DNA of 40,074 nt from JBFXAN01 sp050184225 (GCA_050184225.1 JBFXAN010000051.1:1-40074); one strand, 5' to 3'; shown: positions 1 to 8,784, numbered from the stretch's first letter. Numbers and translations are program-made. The notes: generated by a model not told the origin, from the letters alone.

Positions 1-2
1 GG

Positions 3-23
3 GGGGAGGGGCCGGGGGAGGGG
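3..23. repeat. G/C-rich dispersed repeat, copy 1
   Basis: The 21 bases at 3-23 are four G, A, four G, CC, five G, A, four G. They are the exact reverse complement of 15065-15085, so this is a dispersed repeat and not just a G-rich stretch. The last GGAGGGG lies 6 bases before the ATG at 30 and can act as the Shine-Dalgarno sequence of that gene. The element is cut by the window start. Confidence 0.75.
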
Positions 24-29
24 TGACTG

Positions 30-812
30 ATGCCAACGATCGATATTCCTGACACGACGATCCACTTCGAAGACGCCGGTAGCGGGGCGCCGCTGTTGCT
101 GCTCCACGGTGGGTTGGGAACGGCGTTGTTGCACTATCGGCGGGAGATCCCATTCTTTGCCGGGCGACATCGTGTGATTGCTCCGGACATGCGCGGGTAT
201 GGCGGATCGGCGCCGCCGCGAGATTATCCGATCGACTTCTATCAACGCGATGCGGCGGATATGGCCGCGCTGCTTGACGCGTTGGATGCCAGGCCGGTGC
301 ATGTGCTGGGTTGGAGCGATGGCGCGATCGTGGCGCTGGTGCTGGCGGTAGTGCGGCCAGACCTGGTGCGAAGCCTCGCGCTCTGGGGTGGTGAGGCGAA
401 ACTCCTGGAAGTAGAGCGGTCGATCTGGCCGGTGCTGGCCGATGCTTCCGTCTGGCCGCAGCGCGCGGTCGAGCGTTTCATCGAGGCGCAGGGACCGCTC
501 AACTGGCCCGGCATACTCGACCGGATGGTGGCCGGCTACACGGCCGTGCTCGATGGGGGCGGTGAGATCATATCGCAACGTCTCGACGAAATCCGCTGTC
601 CGGTGTTGATCATGCACGGCGAGCAGGATGATGTGGTGCCGGTTGTGCATGCCCAGATCTTGAAGGACGCGATTCCGCAGGCGGAGGTGCACCTCTTCCC
701 TGAGTCTGGTCATGCCCTGCACCGCGAGCAGGAGTCAGCGATGCGCGGGCTGATACTTGACTTCCTCCGTCGTGTTGAGTCCGGCGAGACGACGAGAGTG
801 AGCGACGGCTGA
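30..812 (+). CDS. alpha/beta hydrolase
   Basis: This 260-residue cytoplasmic alpha/beta hydrolase has no signal peptide or membrane segment. The oxyanion-strand motif LLLLHGG is at about 22-28. The nucleophile elbow is G-W-S-D-G with Ser96. The acid is Asp200 or Asp201 in GEQDD, and the base is His228 in ESGHALH. The order and spacing match the BPHL/valacyclovir-hydrolase and prolyl-aminopeptidase-like group. The substrate cannot be read from the sequence; ester or lactone hydrolysis is the generic expectation. The ATG start follows GGAGGGG with a 6-base gap, which comes from the repeat at 3-23. The next gene begins 110 bases downstream, so membership in the PHA operon is unproven, although PHA clusters often carry hydrolases of this fold. 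A weak 7-bp inverted repeat (811-817 with 845-851) follows the stop. Confidence 0.88.
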   Translation: MPTIDIPDTTIHFEDAGSGAPLLLLHGGLGTALLHYRREIPFFAGRHRVIAPDMRGYGGSAPPRDYPIDFYQRDAADMAALLDALDARPVHVLGWSDGAIVALVLAVVRPDLVRSLALWGGEAKLLEVERSIWPVLADASVWPQRAVERFIEAQGPLNWPGILDRMVAGYTAVLDGGGEIISQRLDEIRCPVLIMHGEQDDVVPVVHAQILKDAIPQAEVHLFPESGHALHREQESAMRGLILDFLRRVESGETTRVSDG

Positions 813-851
813 ACCGGAGGACTGCGCTGGCTCTCGTTCGCGCGCCGGTTC

Positions 852-880
852 GTGCAATGCATATCGCCGGGGCGTAGGAT
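852..880 (+). promoter_or_regulatory. candidate promoter of the PHA genes
   Basis: TAGGAT at 875-880 matches four of six bases of a sigma-70 -10 box. GTGCAA at 852-857, 17 bases upstream, is only a weak -35 (three of six). It lies about 40 bases before the first PHA gene, in the right place for an operon promoter. This is a low-confidence pattern match. Confidence 0.25.
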
Positions 881-921
881 ATCGTCACCTTGTCGGCAAT
901 CGACGCAGTGGAGAATCTCCG

Positions 922-1347
922 ATGACCACCAGCAATCCCCCGGACTTCGCTACGGCATGGCGGGACTCCTTTGAGGAATGGGCGCGGGCATGGGCCGGAT
1001 ACACGCAGCCGGCAGCGGAGGGTGAGAAGCCACCGCCGACGCCATCGGAGGCGTGGAAGCGATCGATGGACCGCTGGCTCGGCGCGTGGGCAACGTTTCT
1101 CGAGGAGTCGATGAACTCGCCGAACTTCGCGGCGACATCCGGCCAGACCTTGAACCGGATGCTCGATGTCCAGAAGCCGATCCGCGATCAAACAGAAGAG
1201 ACGATGCAGCGATGGCTCGAAGCGATCAACGTTCCCTCGCGATCGGACTTCGTTCGGTTGGCGCGGCAGCTGAACGACGTCAACGCACGCCTTGATGCGA
1301 TCGCCGACCAGATCGAAGGGATTCAGGACGCGCTCAACGAGCGCTAG
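922..1347 (+). CDS. phaE: PHA synthase subunit PhaE-like protein
   Basis: This 141-residue protein is rich in Trp and charged residues and mostly helical. The C-terminal part (about 104-141), with N-V-P-S-R-S-D followed by a leucine/isoleucine heptad-like helix, resembles the conserved C-terminal block of PhaE, the non-catalytic partner of class III polyhydroxyalkanoate synthase. The PhaC-like gene begins 38 bases downstream, which is the strongest support. PhaE forms a complex with PhaC at the surface of PHA granules and activates polymerisation of (R)-3-hydroxyacyl-CoA. At 141 residues it is much shorter than the roughly 350-residue PhaE of Allochromatium, so it may be a reduced form or a PhaE-like helper. 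The ATG start is preceded by GGAGA at 910-914. The alternative is an unrelated phasin-like helical protein. Confidence 0.7.
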   Translation: MTTSNPPDFATAWRDSFEEWARAWAGYTQPAAEGEKPPPTPSEAWKRSMDRWLGAWATFLEESMNSPNFAATSGQTLNRMLDVQKPIRDQTEETMQRWLEAINVPSRSDFVRLARQLNDVNARLDAIADQIEGIQDALNER

Positions 1348-1385
1348 CGCAGGCGGCTCTTTACGGTCGGACGGAGGTGGAGACG

Positions 1386-2456
1386 ATGACCACAGGCGCG
1401 GATCGGGTGCAGGAAGAGGCACGGCGGACGGCGCAGCGCATCTCGCGTGGTGTCGAGTTGATGCTGGACCAGTCGGAGGCGCGCGTCGGGCAGTCGCCAC
1501 GCGAGATCGTCGGCCGGCGAGGGAAGGCGCGGCTCTACTACTACCGCGCCGCCGGCGGGACGAGATCAGCGACACCGATCCTCTTTGTCCCCTATCTCGG
1601 CATTTCGCGGACCTATGTCTTCGACCTCCAGCCGGGGGCGAGCTTCGTCGAGTTCATGACGAACCAGGGTTTCGACTTCTACCTGCTCGACTGGGGTGAT
1701 CTGGGGCCGGAGGACAGCGACTTTGGCCTGGAGGACGCGGTGATGGATGTGATCCCGGCGATGGTGCGCCGGACGGTCCGTCACTCCGGCGCTAAGGAGA
1801 TCAATCTCTTCGGCTACTGCATGGGCGTGCCGATGGCGATGTCCTATATGGGGACGCATCCGGATGCGCCGGTGAGCGCGCTGGTGATGATGGTTGGGCC
1901 GATCGACTTTACCCACGGCGGCTCCTTCGGCTTGTGGACGGCGAAGGACAATTTCCCGGTCGACAAGCTGATCGATACGTTCGACAACGCGCCGTTGGAG
2001 TACGTCCAGCTCGGCTTCAAGATGCTCCAACCTACGAACGATGCCGGCTCGGCGGTCAACCTCTGGTGGAATCTGTGGAACGAGCAATACGTCGATGGCT
2101 ATCGGGCGATGAACCGCTGGTCGAATGAGTGGGTGGGATTCCCCGGTGAGTTCTTTCGGCAGTGGATCACCTGGTTCTATCAGGAGAACCGGCTGTTCAA
2201 GGGGACACTCGCCGTGCGCGGCGTGCCGGTCGACCTTCCCGCTGTCAAACAACCGATCCTGGTCGTGGCGGCCAAACAGGACAAGATTGCGCCGCCGCTG
2301 GCCTGCAAGGCGCTGGTTGATGTGGTTGGCAGCGAAGACAAAGAATATGTAGAACTGCCCGGCGGTCACATCTCGTTGATCGCCGGGCGGCAGGCTCACC
2401 AGAACCTGTGGCCACGCGTCGCATCCTGGCTTCGCGACCACGAATCCGGCGCATAA
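1386..2456 (+). CDS. phaC: class III poly(3-hydroxyalkanoate) synthase PhaC
   Basis: This is the catalytic subunit that polymerises (R)-3-hydroxyacyl-CoA into PHA storage polyester on granules. The lipase-box-like motif is G-Y-C-M-G, with Cys in place of Ser as in all PHA synthases. Counted from an in-frame GTG at 1377, the triad is Cys148, Asp302 (KQDKIAPP) and His331 (GGHISL). These numbers nearly coincide with those recalled for the Allochromatium vinosum class III enzyme (Cys149, Asp302, His331). The length of 356 residues is also right for class III; class I and II enzymes are near 560-600. ATG at 1386 is preferred because GGAGG at 1373-1377 lies 8 bases before it, whereas the GTG at 1377 would overlap its own ribosome-binding site. 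It follows the PhaE-like gene and precedes a GPP34 gene by 32 bases. Confidence 0.93.
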   Translation: MTTGADRVQEEARRTAQRISRGVELMLDQSEARVGQSPREIVGRRGKARLYYYRAAGGTRSATPILFVPYLGISRTYVFDLQPGASFVEFMTNQGFDFYLLDWGDLGPEDSDFGLEDAVMDVIPAMVRRTVRHSGAKEINLFGYCMGVPMAMSYMGTHPDAPVSALVMMVGPIDFTHGGSFGLWTAKDNFPVDKLIDTFDNAPLEYVQLGFKMLQPTNDAGSAVNLWWNLWNEQYVDGYRAMNRWSNEWVGFPGEFFRQWITWFYQENRLFKGTLAVRGVPVDLPAVKQPILVVAAKQDKIAPPLACKALVDVVGSEDKEYVELPGGHISLIAGRQAHQNLWPRVASWLRDHESGA

Positions 2457-2488
2457 GCGGGGACGGTTTCGTCCCATTAGGGAGTGCG

Positions 2489-3151
2489 ATGCGAACGATT
2501 GCGGAAGAACTACTGCTCTTCGCGCTTGATGACGAGAAGGGTACAACGGTGTGGTCGGGCGCCGCCGCGCTGCCCTATGGACTGGCCGGGGCGCTGCTTG
2601 CGGACCTCGCCCTGCGTGGCAACGTAGCGCTGCGACAGAAACAGGCGGTCGCGGTGCTCGACGGCACACCGACCGGTGACGACATCCTCGACGACGCGCT
2701 CGCCCAGATCGCGACCAGCCGGACGTCGCGTGACACCCAGCAATGGGTCACGAGGCTGACGAGCAAGGTGAAGCGGCTACGCGATCGGCTTGAAGATCGG
2801 CTGGTGGCGCAGGGCATCCTCCGGAAGGATCAGCATCGCGTGCTCTTCCTCTTTCCGTTCGAGCGTCTGCCCACCGATGACCCGACGGTTGAGCGGGGTC
2901 TTCGCGACCGGGTGCGGGCGGCCATATTGGAGGACGAAGCACCTGACCCGCGCACCGCTGTCCTGATCAGCCTGCTCCAGAGCTGCAACCTGCTCGACGG
3001 TCTCTTCGCCAAGCGCGAGCATGCCGCGATCAAGGGCCGGATCACATCGGTGATCGAGAGCGTTCCAGAGGGCGTTCAGGCCGGCGCCGCGGTGCGAGCG
3101 GCAACGGATGAGATGACGGCGGCAACGACCGTGATCGCGGCAACATCCTGA
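2489..3151 (+). CDS. GPP34-domain protein (GOLPH3/Vps74 family)
   Basis: The 220-residue protein starts with T-I-A-E-E-L-L-L-F-A-L-D-D-E-K-G, the typical opening of GPP34 proteins. The body is helical, with a conserved R-D-R-L-E-D-R-L-V-A-Q-G-I-L segment (about 96-109) and the L-I-S-L-L-Q-S-C-N-L-L-D segment near 165-175. In eukaryotes GOLPH3/Vps74 binds phosphatidylinositol-4-phosphate on Golgi membranes. The bacterial role is unknown; phospholipid or membrane-surface binding is the usual inference. ATG at 2489 is chosen because AGGGAG (2479-2484) lies just upstream and the conserved domain begins directly at this Met; an upstream in-frame ATG at 2408 sits inside phaC. The 32-base gap to phaC suggests cotranscription, which would put it at the granule or membrane surface. 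Confidence 0.85.
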   Translation: MRTIAEELLLFALDDEKGTTVWSGAAALPYGLAGALLADLALRGNVALRQKQAVAVLDGTPTGDDILDDALAQIATSRTSRDTQQWVTRLTSKVKRLRDRLEDRLVAQGILRKDQHRVLFLFPFERLPTDDPTVERGLRDRVRAAILEDEAPDPRTAVLISLLQSCNLLDGLFAKREHAAIKGRITSVIESVPEGVQAGAAVRAATDEMTAATTVIAATS

Positions 3152-3269
3152 GTGGTGCGCCTGGTTCAACTGGCCGCGGGACGAGGTTGACAGAGCGCGA
3201 GATGTTCCTGTTGACGTAAACTCTTTGCAGCCCGGACCGGATGCCGGGACTCTTGGTGAGGTTGCGTTC

Positions 3270-4217
3270 ATGGAGTATCGCCATCTGGGCCGTTCCGGTT
3301 TGCAGGTTTCGGTGGTAGGCATCGGCTGCAACAACTTCGGCGGCCGGATCGATGCCGACCAAACCGCGTCGGTGGTCAATACGGCGCTGGACCTCGGCAT
3401 CAACCTGTTCGACACCGCCGATGTGTATGGCAACCGTGGGATGTCGGAGGAGTATCTCGGACGCGCGCTTCAAGGGAAGCGGCGCGACGTGATCATCGCG
3501 ACGAAGTTCCGCAGTCCGATGGGGGAGGGTCCGCACTGGTCCGGTGGGTCGCGCCGCTACATCATCGATGCGGTAGAGGATTCACTTCGTCGCCTCGGCA
3601 CGGACTACATCGACCTCTACCAGATCCACAATCCCGACCCGAGCACGCCGATCGAGGAGACGCTGCGGGCGCTGGACGATCTGGTGCGCAGTGGCAAGGT
3701 GCGATACGTCGGCCACTCGAACTTCAGCGCCGCGCAGGCGGTCGAAGCGGCGTGGGTGGCGAAGACTGAGCATCTGACGCCGTTCATATCGCTGCAGAAT
3801 CACTTCAATTTGCTCAACCGCCTCGATGCCGAACTGATCGACGTCTGCGATCGGTACGGTCTGGGCATCTTGCCGTTCTTCCCGCTGGCGAGCGGATTCC
3901 TCACCGGCAAGTACCGGCCGGAGCAACCCGCGCCGGAGGGCACGCGCCTCGCGGGGCCGATGGGCGGGCGGATGCTCAACGAGCGCAACTACGAAACGTT
4001 GCAGAAGCTGGAGGCGATCGCTGAGGGCAGCGGCCACTCGATGCTGGAACTGGCGATGTCCTGGCTGGCACAGCAGCCACAGGTTTCGAGTGTGATCGCC
4101 GGAGCGACCAAACCAGAACAGGTCGAGCAAAACGTCGCGGCGGTAAGTTGGACGATGTCCGCCGACGAACTGGCGGCGATCGATGCGGCCGCGCCCGCAC
4201 CCTCGCCACGGCGCTAG
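3270..4217 (+). CDS. aldo/keto reductase
   Basis: This 315-residue NADPH-dependent oxidoreductase has a TIM-barrel fold. The catalytic tetrad is complete: Asp48 and Tyr53 (NLFDTADVYGN), Lys79 (IIATKF) and His120 (LYQIHNPD). The cofactor phosphate loop is visible near the C-terminus (S-V-I-A-G-A-T-K-P-E-Q-V-E-Q-N). The family reduces aldehydes and ketones; the closest described groups are the potassium-channel beta-subunit-like and YajO-like reductases. The substrate is unknown. ATG at 3270 follows GGTGAGG (3255-3261) with an 8-base gap, and the conserved family N-terminus Y-R-x-L-G-R-S-G-L-x-V-S begins at this Met. The next gene starts 5 bases after the stop, so the two are probably coupled. 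Confidence 0.92.
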   Translation: MEYRHLGRSGLQVSVVGIGCNNFGGRIDADQTASVVNTALDLGINLFDTADVYGNRGMSEEYLGRALQGKRRDVIIATKFRSPMGEGPHWSGGSRRYIIDAVEDSLRRLGTDYIDLYQIHNPDPSTPIEETLRALDDLVRSGKVRYVGHSNFSAAQAVEAAWVAKTEHLTPFISLQNHFNLLNRLDAELIDVCDRYGLGILPFFPLASGFLTGKYRPEQPAPEGTRLAGPMGGRMLNERNYETLQKLEAIAEGSGHSMLELAMSWLAQQPQVSSVIAGATKPEQVEQNVAAVSWTMSADELAAIDAAAPAPSPRR

Positions 4218-4222
4218 TGACG

Positions 4223-4951
4223 ATGGCGGCACCGCTCTTTGTCTTGATCCATAGTCCGCTGGTGGGGCCACGCACGTGGTCCGGCGTGGCGGCTCGGCTG
4301 CGCTCACGCGGCGCCGGCGTGGCCGTGCCGGTGCTACGAGATCGTGGGTCCACGAGCGGACCATTCTGGTATCAGGATGCGCTTGCGGTCGCGGCGATGG
4401 TCCAGGCGTTGCCGGCCGGCCGGCCGCTGGTGCTGGTCGGGCACAGCGGCGCCGGTCCGCTCCTGCCCGCGATCCGGCAGTTGGCGGAGCGTGATGTGGC
4501 GCTCTATCTGTTCGTGGACGCGGGTATTCCGGTCGATGGCGCCAGCCGGCTCGACCTGTTGCGCGATGAGATGCCGGAGATGGGTGCGACGTTGGAGCAG
4601 CATTTGCGCGAGGGCGGCCGCTATCCCGGCTGGCGCGATGAGGATCTTGTCGAGGTTCTTCCCGACGATCACGCTCGGAGACAGATCATCGAGGAGATGC
4701 AACCGCGCGATCTGCCGTTCTGGACCGAACCGCTGCCGGTCTTCCCTGGCTGGCCGGATGCGCCCTGTGCCTATCTGCAACTGAGCAGCGGGTACGCCGT
4801 GCCCGCGGCGCGCGCTCGGTCCGATGGATGGCTGCACCGTGAAGTCGATGCCGGTCACTTTCACATGCTGGCCGACGCGGACGCGGAGATAATCCTGGAC
4901 CTGGCCCGCGGCGCCGGGATCCCGGTGGCTTTGGGAGGTCCGGCGCCATGA
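4223..4951 (+). CDS. alpha/beta hydrolase of the AB_hydrolase_6-like type
   Basis: The 242-residue protein begins with a short strand P-L-F-V-L-I-H-S and W-S-G-V-A, as in small EstC-like hydrolases. The nucleophile elbow is G-H-S-G-A-G with Ser75, and the base is His212 in D-A-G-H-F-H-M-L, followed by the typical M-L-A-D-A-D helix. The catalytic acid is not obvious; Asp99 or Asp106 are candidates. The substrate is unknown. ATG at 4223 lies 5 bases after the stop of the aldo/keto reductase, and a GTG two codons earlier overlaps that stop, so translational coupling is likely. Its own stop overlaps the start of the CHAD gene by four bases (ATGA). Confidence 0.82.
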   Translation: MAAPLFVLIHSPLVGPRTWSGVAARLRSRGAGVAVPVLRDRGSTSGPFWYQDALAVAAMVQALPAGRPLVLVGHSGAGPLLPAIRQLAERDVALYLFVDAGIPVDGASRLDLLRDEMPEMGATLEQHLREGGRYPGWRDEDLVEVLPDDHARRQIIEEMQPRDLPFWTEPLPVFPGWPDAPCAYLQLSSGYAVPAARARSDGWLHREVDAGHFHMLADADAEIILDLARGAGIPVALGGPAP

Positions 4952-5829
4952 CGACCGTTGACAAACCGCGAACCCGTCGTCGAATCCGTACGCCTCGACC
5001 GCTCGCCGCCTTGATCGACGACGTGCTGCGCCGGGCGGACGCCGATCTTGCCGAGGACGAGGCCGTCCACGATCTGCGTGTCGCGTGCCGGCGGCTCGAG
5101 GCGGGGACGCGCGTCAGCCAGGACGTGCTTCGGCGATCGCGGCTGCGCGATGTCCGGGACGCGGCCAAGTCGATTCGGCGGGCGTTCGACCAGGCCCGCG
5201 ACCTCGAGGTGATCGCCGGCGAGTTAGGACCGATCGACGGGCTCACCGATCGATTTCGTACGGCGGTACGCGAAGCGTCTGACAAACAGGCAGCGGGCGC
5301 ACAGCGGCGCGGGCGGGTCGGTGACGCGATCAAGACCTTGAAGCAGATACGGGAAGATCTGGCGGATGATGCCGCGCCGCAACGCGGCGCCCTGGCCGCG
5401 ATCTTGCACGAGCACATCACCGCGCTCTTTGATGAGCTCGATCGGCTGCTGCCCGAGTCCACCGACGCGGCGGTGCACGAGGTCCGAATCGATGTGAAGA
5501 AGCTGCGCTATGAGATGGAAATCGGCGCGCCCGTCTTTCCCCGTCTCCGGCCACAGGTGAAGCGGCTCAAGCGGCTTCAGGATATTCTCGGCCGTCATCA
5601 AGACTCGTCGGTGGGATTGATCTGGTCCGAGCAATTGGTCGATGGGGCATTCGCATCGACGGTGGAGGACCGCACCGCGTTGATGCGGTACTACGCCGCG
5701 CTCCGCCGCGAGCAGCGGCGCCGGCTGCGGCGGTTGCTCGGCGGATGGCGCACGCGAGATATGCGTGGCCGGTTCCAGAAGGCGATCGGAGTGCCGCCAT
5801 CCGCCGGCGCTGCGACGGTAACGATATAA
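4948..5829 (+). CDS. CHAD-domain protein
   Basis: This 293-residue protein is almost entirely helical and strongly basic. It carries the two diagnostic blocks of the CHAD family (conserved histidine alpha-helical domain): H-D-L-R-V-A-C-R-R-L near residue 31 and H-E-V-R-I-D-V-K-K-L-R-Y near residue 173, each with the conserved His, Arg and Lys residues that line a basic pore. CHAD domains bind inorganic polyphosphate and, in several bacteria, target proteins to polyphosphate granules. There is no CYTH (triphosphate tunnel) domain here, so it is a stand-alone CHAD protein. The start overlaps the previous stop by ATGA. Sitting in the same strand run as the PHA genes, it may link polyphosphate and PHA storage, but this is inference. 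Confidence 0.9.
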   Translation: MTTVDKPRTRRRIRTPRPLAALIDDVLRRADADLAEDEAVHDLRVACRRLEAGTRVSQDVLRRSRLRDVRDAAKSIRRAFDQARDLEVIAGELGPIDGLTDRFRTAVREASDKQAAGAQRRGRVGDAIKTLKQIREDLADDAAPQRGALAAILHEHITALFDELDRLLPESTDAAVHEVRIDVKKLRYEMEIGAPVFPRLRPQVKRLKRLQDILGRHQDSSVGLIWSEQLVDGAFASTVEDRTALMRYYAALRREQRRRLRRLLGGWRTRDMRGRFQKAIGVPPSAGAATVTI

Positions 5830-5925
5830 GGCATTCGAACCCGTGGTCTTACCGACAGATCGGCCGACGATCACGTCACGAGGCGAAGCAAACGAGTCCA
5901 GGTCAGCGCGTGCGTGGATCACGTT

Positions 5926-7410
5926 CTACGGTGATTGGTCGTGAGCGAGCGCGACTCCGCCGGCGCCGCCGCGCTTGGCCGCGTACATCGCCCGATCGGC
6001 GGCATCGAGAAGGACTTTCGCGTCAATCCCATCGGCGGGAAACAAGGCGACGCCAATGCTGGCGCCGACAGCTGGTTCTGCTTCGGCGATCACCGCGAGA
6101 AGCCGCGTACAGCGCTCGACGACGACATGGACCGGTGCGCCCGGTATCAACACGAGGAATTCATCGCCGCCATACCGTGCGATGGTGTCCGACTCGCGAA
6201 AGCTGTGCGTGAGGGCAGCGGCAACATGTTGGAGCAGCGCATCCCCTGCCGCGTGGCCCTGAGTGTCGTTGAGTCGCTTCATGCCATCGATGTCGAGCAG
6301 TGCAACGGCCAGCGGTGCGTGGGTCTGTTCTGCTTCCTGGAGCCTGTCTTCCAGCATCTCCAGGACGAACCGACGGTTGTACAGTCCGGTGAGGCTGTCC
6401 CGCTCCGCCTGCCGTCGTACCTGTTCCAGGAGGTACATGTGCTCGATCACCGCCGCCGCTTGGAGTGCGATAGCCGACATAGTTTCCACCTCACCGACCG
6501 GAAAGTGAACCTGACGGTCGTGGGCGGAAAGAATCATGATGCCAACGATGCCCTGCCGCGTCGTGAGTGGATAGATGGCCACCGACCGGAATCCGAACTC
6601 TTCGGCCCATGGCTGGACCAGCCGAGGCCCTTTTGATACGTCGTCAAGAACGAGCGGCAGCTGGGCCATGAACTCGGCGACCTCGGCCGATGTTGCGGCG
6701 CGCTCATTCTGCAGCAGATCGGTTTGGAACGAAATGAAGTGCTCGCGCCGCTCGTCTTGAGGTCCGTCGAACCGGTCCCAACCCGTTACCGGACGCGGCC
6801 TCCCGGAGACGTCCGTCAGGAAAGTGGCGCACCGATGGGCGACGGAGAATGAGGCCGCCGCCCGGCAGATCTCAGGCAACACCTGTTCGAGATCGGATGA
6901 TTGGGTGATGGCCCGGGCTACTTCCAGCAGCGCTTGGGCGCGTCGCCGGTCGGCCCGCTCCAGTTCCAACTGCCGGACACATGCGAAGAGCGCTGCCGCC
7001 TGCTCAGCGATGGTGACGGCAATCTCCTCCTGGCTCTCGGTAAAGGCGTGTGGTTCGGGCGCGCCGGCCAGAATCAAACCGGTTTCGCCGGCATCGACTT
7101 GAACCGGTACGAGCAGGAGCGAGCGCAGGTTGTGCGCCCGCATCGCCCCGGCGACAGTGCCGTGTTCGGTATGAACATCGGCGATTCGGATGACCGCCCC
7201 GCTGCCGCGCGGTGCGCCCAGGAGGTCGCGGGCGGTGGATGGATCGATCGGCGGTGACGTGGCCGAAGCCACGACCTCGGCGAAGGCGCCGGTTTCCTCA
7301 CGGCGGACGAGGGCGACGAGAGGAACTCGAAGGAGCCGGGACACCGCACGCACAACCGATCGGGCAACGCCATCAAGGTTGAGATCCGCTGAGGCGCCGG
7401 GATACTCCAT
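5926..7410 (-). CDS. GAF-GAF-GGDEF diguanylate cyclase
   Basis: The 494-residue cytoplasmic sensor enzyme has an N-terminal GAF domain (about 10-145), a second GAF domain (about 160-325) and a C-terminal GGDEF domain (about 333-490). The active-site motif R-Y-G-G-D-E-F is intact at 412-418, so it should make cyclic di-GMP from two GTP. R-E-S-D at 405-408 is a canonical inhibitory I-site, implying feedback control by the product. No EAL or HD-GYP domain is present, and no membrane segment, so the GAF domains must read a soluble ligand or redox signal. The ATG follows GAGGTG with a short gap on the minus strand. It is convergent with the CHAD gene and divergent from the downstream hydrolase gene. 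Confidence 0.94.
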   Translation of the reverse strand: MEYPGASADLNLDGVARSVVRAVSRLLRVPLVALVRREETGAFAEVVASATSPPIDPSTARDLLGAPRGSGAVIRIADVHTEHGTVAGAMRAHNLRSLLLVPVQVDAGETGLILAGAPEPHAFTESQEEIAVTIAEQAAALFACVRQLELERADRRRAQALLEVARAITQSSDLEQVLPEICRAAASFSVAHRCATFLTDVSGRPRPVTGWDRFDGPQDERREHFISFQTDLLQNERAATSAEVAEFMAQLPLVLDDVSKGPRLVQPWAEEFGFRSVAIYPLTTRQGIVGIMILSAHDRQVHFPVGEVETMSAIALQAAAVIEHMYLLEQVRRQAERDSLTGLYNRRFVLEMLEDRLQEAEQTHAPLAVALLDIDGMKRLNDTQGHAAGDALLQHVAAALTHSFRESDTIARYGGDEFLVLIPGAPVHVVVERCTRLLAVIAEAEPAVGASIGVALFPADGIDAKVLLDAADRAMYAAKRGGAGGVALAHDQSP

Positions 7411-7608
7411 GTCACCTCGTCCATCTAGGTCGATTCACACGTCCATGATATTGGCCGTTGCACGCCGGCCATGCACGCGCAACCGGATCGCTCCTGCATG
7501 GCCAGAACATGCCAGCATGAGGCGCGCGCGATTCTCCACGTACCACAAACGATCAACGTTTGCCGTGTGTCTACGGATCAAACCGGCTCATGCGGCCGAG
7601 GCTGCGGT

Positions 7609-8784
7609 ATGTCGCGGCGACTCACTATGATATGGACGGCAATCGACTCAACTGACCACTTGGAGGGTACCATTATCGTCGGTGAACCGGAGATTCCGGC
7701 CTTCTATGATCCGCCGAACCCTCTCCTCCCCGGACCCCCCGGCGACTTGATCCGCATCGAACCGATCGGGGCACGATCGGGGATCCGCGCGTGGAGAATG
7801 CTCTACCACTCGACCACCCGTGCCGGCGAGGACATCATGGTGTCGGGAATGATTGCCGCGCCGGATCGCGATCCACCGTCGGGCGGATTCCCGCTGATCG
7901 CGTCCGCGCACGGGACGACTGGCATCAACCGGCGATGTGCCCCGTCGATCGACCCCGACGTTCCGGTCCCGAATGGGGTGAGCTATTTCGATATCCTCGC
8001 GCCGTACGTCGATGCCGGCTATGCGATCGCAGCGGCGGACTATCAAGGACTCGGCGCACCCGGCGACCCCGCGTACCTCGTCGGTGAGGTCGAGAGCCGC
8101 AATGTACTCGATGCAGCACGGGCGGCGCGGGCGTTGCCGGACCTGCGGACGGCGGACCCGCTGCTGATCTTCGGCCATTCTCAGGGCGGCCACGCGGCGG
8201 CGTTCGCCGGCCAGATTATACCTCAGTACGCACCGGAGCAGCGCGTCGCCGGCGTGGTCCTGCTTGCGCCGGCCGCCGAGCTCGAGTTGATGGCGGCGGG
8301 GATCGCCATGGTCCGCCAGCCGATTCCAGGTGTCGCCTTTCTCGTCGCGGCCATGTACTCATGGAGCTTGATCTATGCCGATGCGCCTCTGGACGCAGTA
8401 CTCACCGAGGCGGGACTCGATGCCGTGGAGACGCTGAAACACCATTGCGGTCTGGACATGTATCCGCCGTTCATGAGTGAGCCGCCGCATCACTACTTCA
8501 ATCCGCTCGGCATCGTGCTGCATCAGACGTGGCGGTCGCTGATCGCGAGGAACGTGCCGGGGCATGCGAAAGTCGACGCACCGATCTTCGTCGGGCAGGG
8601 GGGCGCCGACCAGCTTGTGCCGCCGATCATGACTGAGTTATTTGTCAAGCGCCTGCAGATGAGAGGGGATGACGTTCGCCTGCACCATTACCCGGACGCG
8701 GATCACAATGGTGTACTCGACGCAAGTCAGGCGGATGTGATCGACTGGCTCGGCGCTCAGTTCCGGGCGTCGCGCGCGCGGTGA
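7609..8784 (+). CDS. secretory-lipase-like alpha/beta hydrolase
   Basis: This alpha/beta hydrolase of about 391 residues resembles the fungal/actinobacterial secretory lipase (LIP) family. It has F-Y-D-P-P-N-P-L-L-P-G-x-P-G-D-L-I-R near the N-terminus, D-Y-Q-G-L-G-A-P-G for the glycine-rich turn, G-H-S-Q-G-G-H for the nucleophile Ser, G-G-A-D-Q-L-V-P for the acid Asp and D-A-D-H-N-G-V for the base His. The family hydrolyses acylglycerols or other esters. The start is uncertain. ATG at 7609 follows GAGG at 7598-7601 by 7 bases; ATG at 7627 and a more distant one at 7471 are alternatives, and the long upstream extension looks non-coding. No convincing signal peptide is visible, so despite the family name secretion is not supported. 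Confidence 0.82.
   Translation: MSRRLTMIWTAIDSTDHLEGTIIVGEPEIPAFYDPPNPLLPGPPGDLIRIEPIGARSGIRAWRMLYHSTTRAGEDIMVSGMIAAPDRDPPSGGFPLIASAHGTTGINRRCAPSIDPDVPVPNGVSYFDILAPYVDAGYAIAAADYQGLGAPGDPAYLVGEVESRNVLDAARAARALPDLRTADPLLIFGHSQGGHAAAFAGQIIPQYAPEQRVAGVVLLAPAAELELMAAGIAMVRQPIPGVAFLVAAMYSWSLIYADAPLDAVLTEAGLDAVETLKHHCGLDMYPPFMSEPPHHYFNPLGIVLHQTWRSLIARNVPGHAKVDAPIFVGQGGADQLVPPIMTELFVKRLQMRGDDVRLHHYPDADHNGVLDASQADVIDWLGAQFRASRAR

Noticed and set aside
610..1575. Minus-strand open frame of 321 codons opposite the hydrolase, phaE and phaC
   Set aside because: It is a shadow of strong plus-strand genes; the product is Arg/Pro/Ser-rich with no recognisable domain, and the opposite strand has complete motifs.
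1566..2669. Minus-strand open frame of 367 codons opposite phaC
   Set aside because: Fully antisense to phaC, with its catalytic triad; codon pattern is that of an antisense frame in GC-rich DNA.
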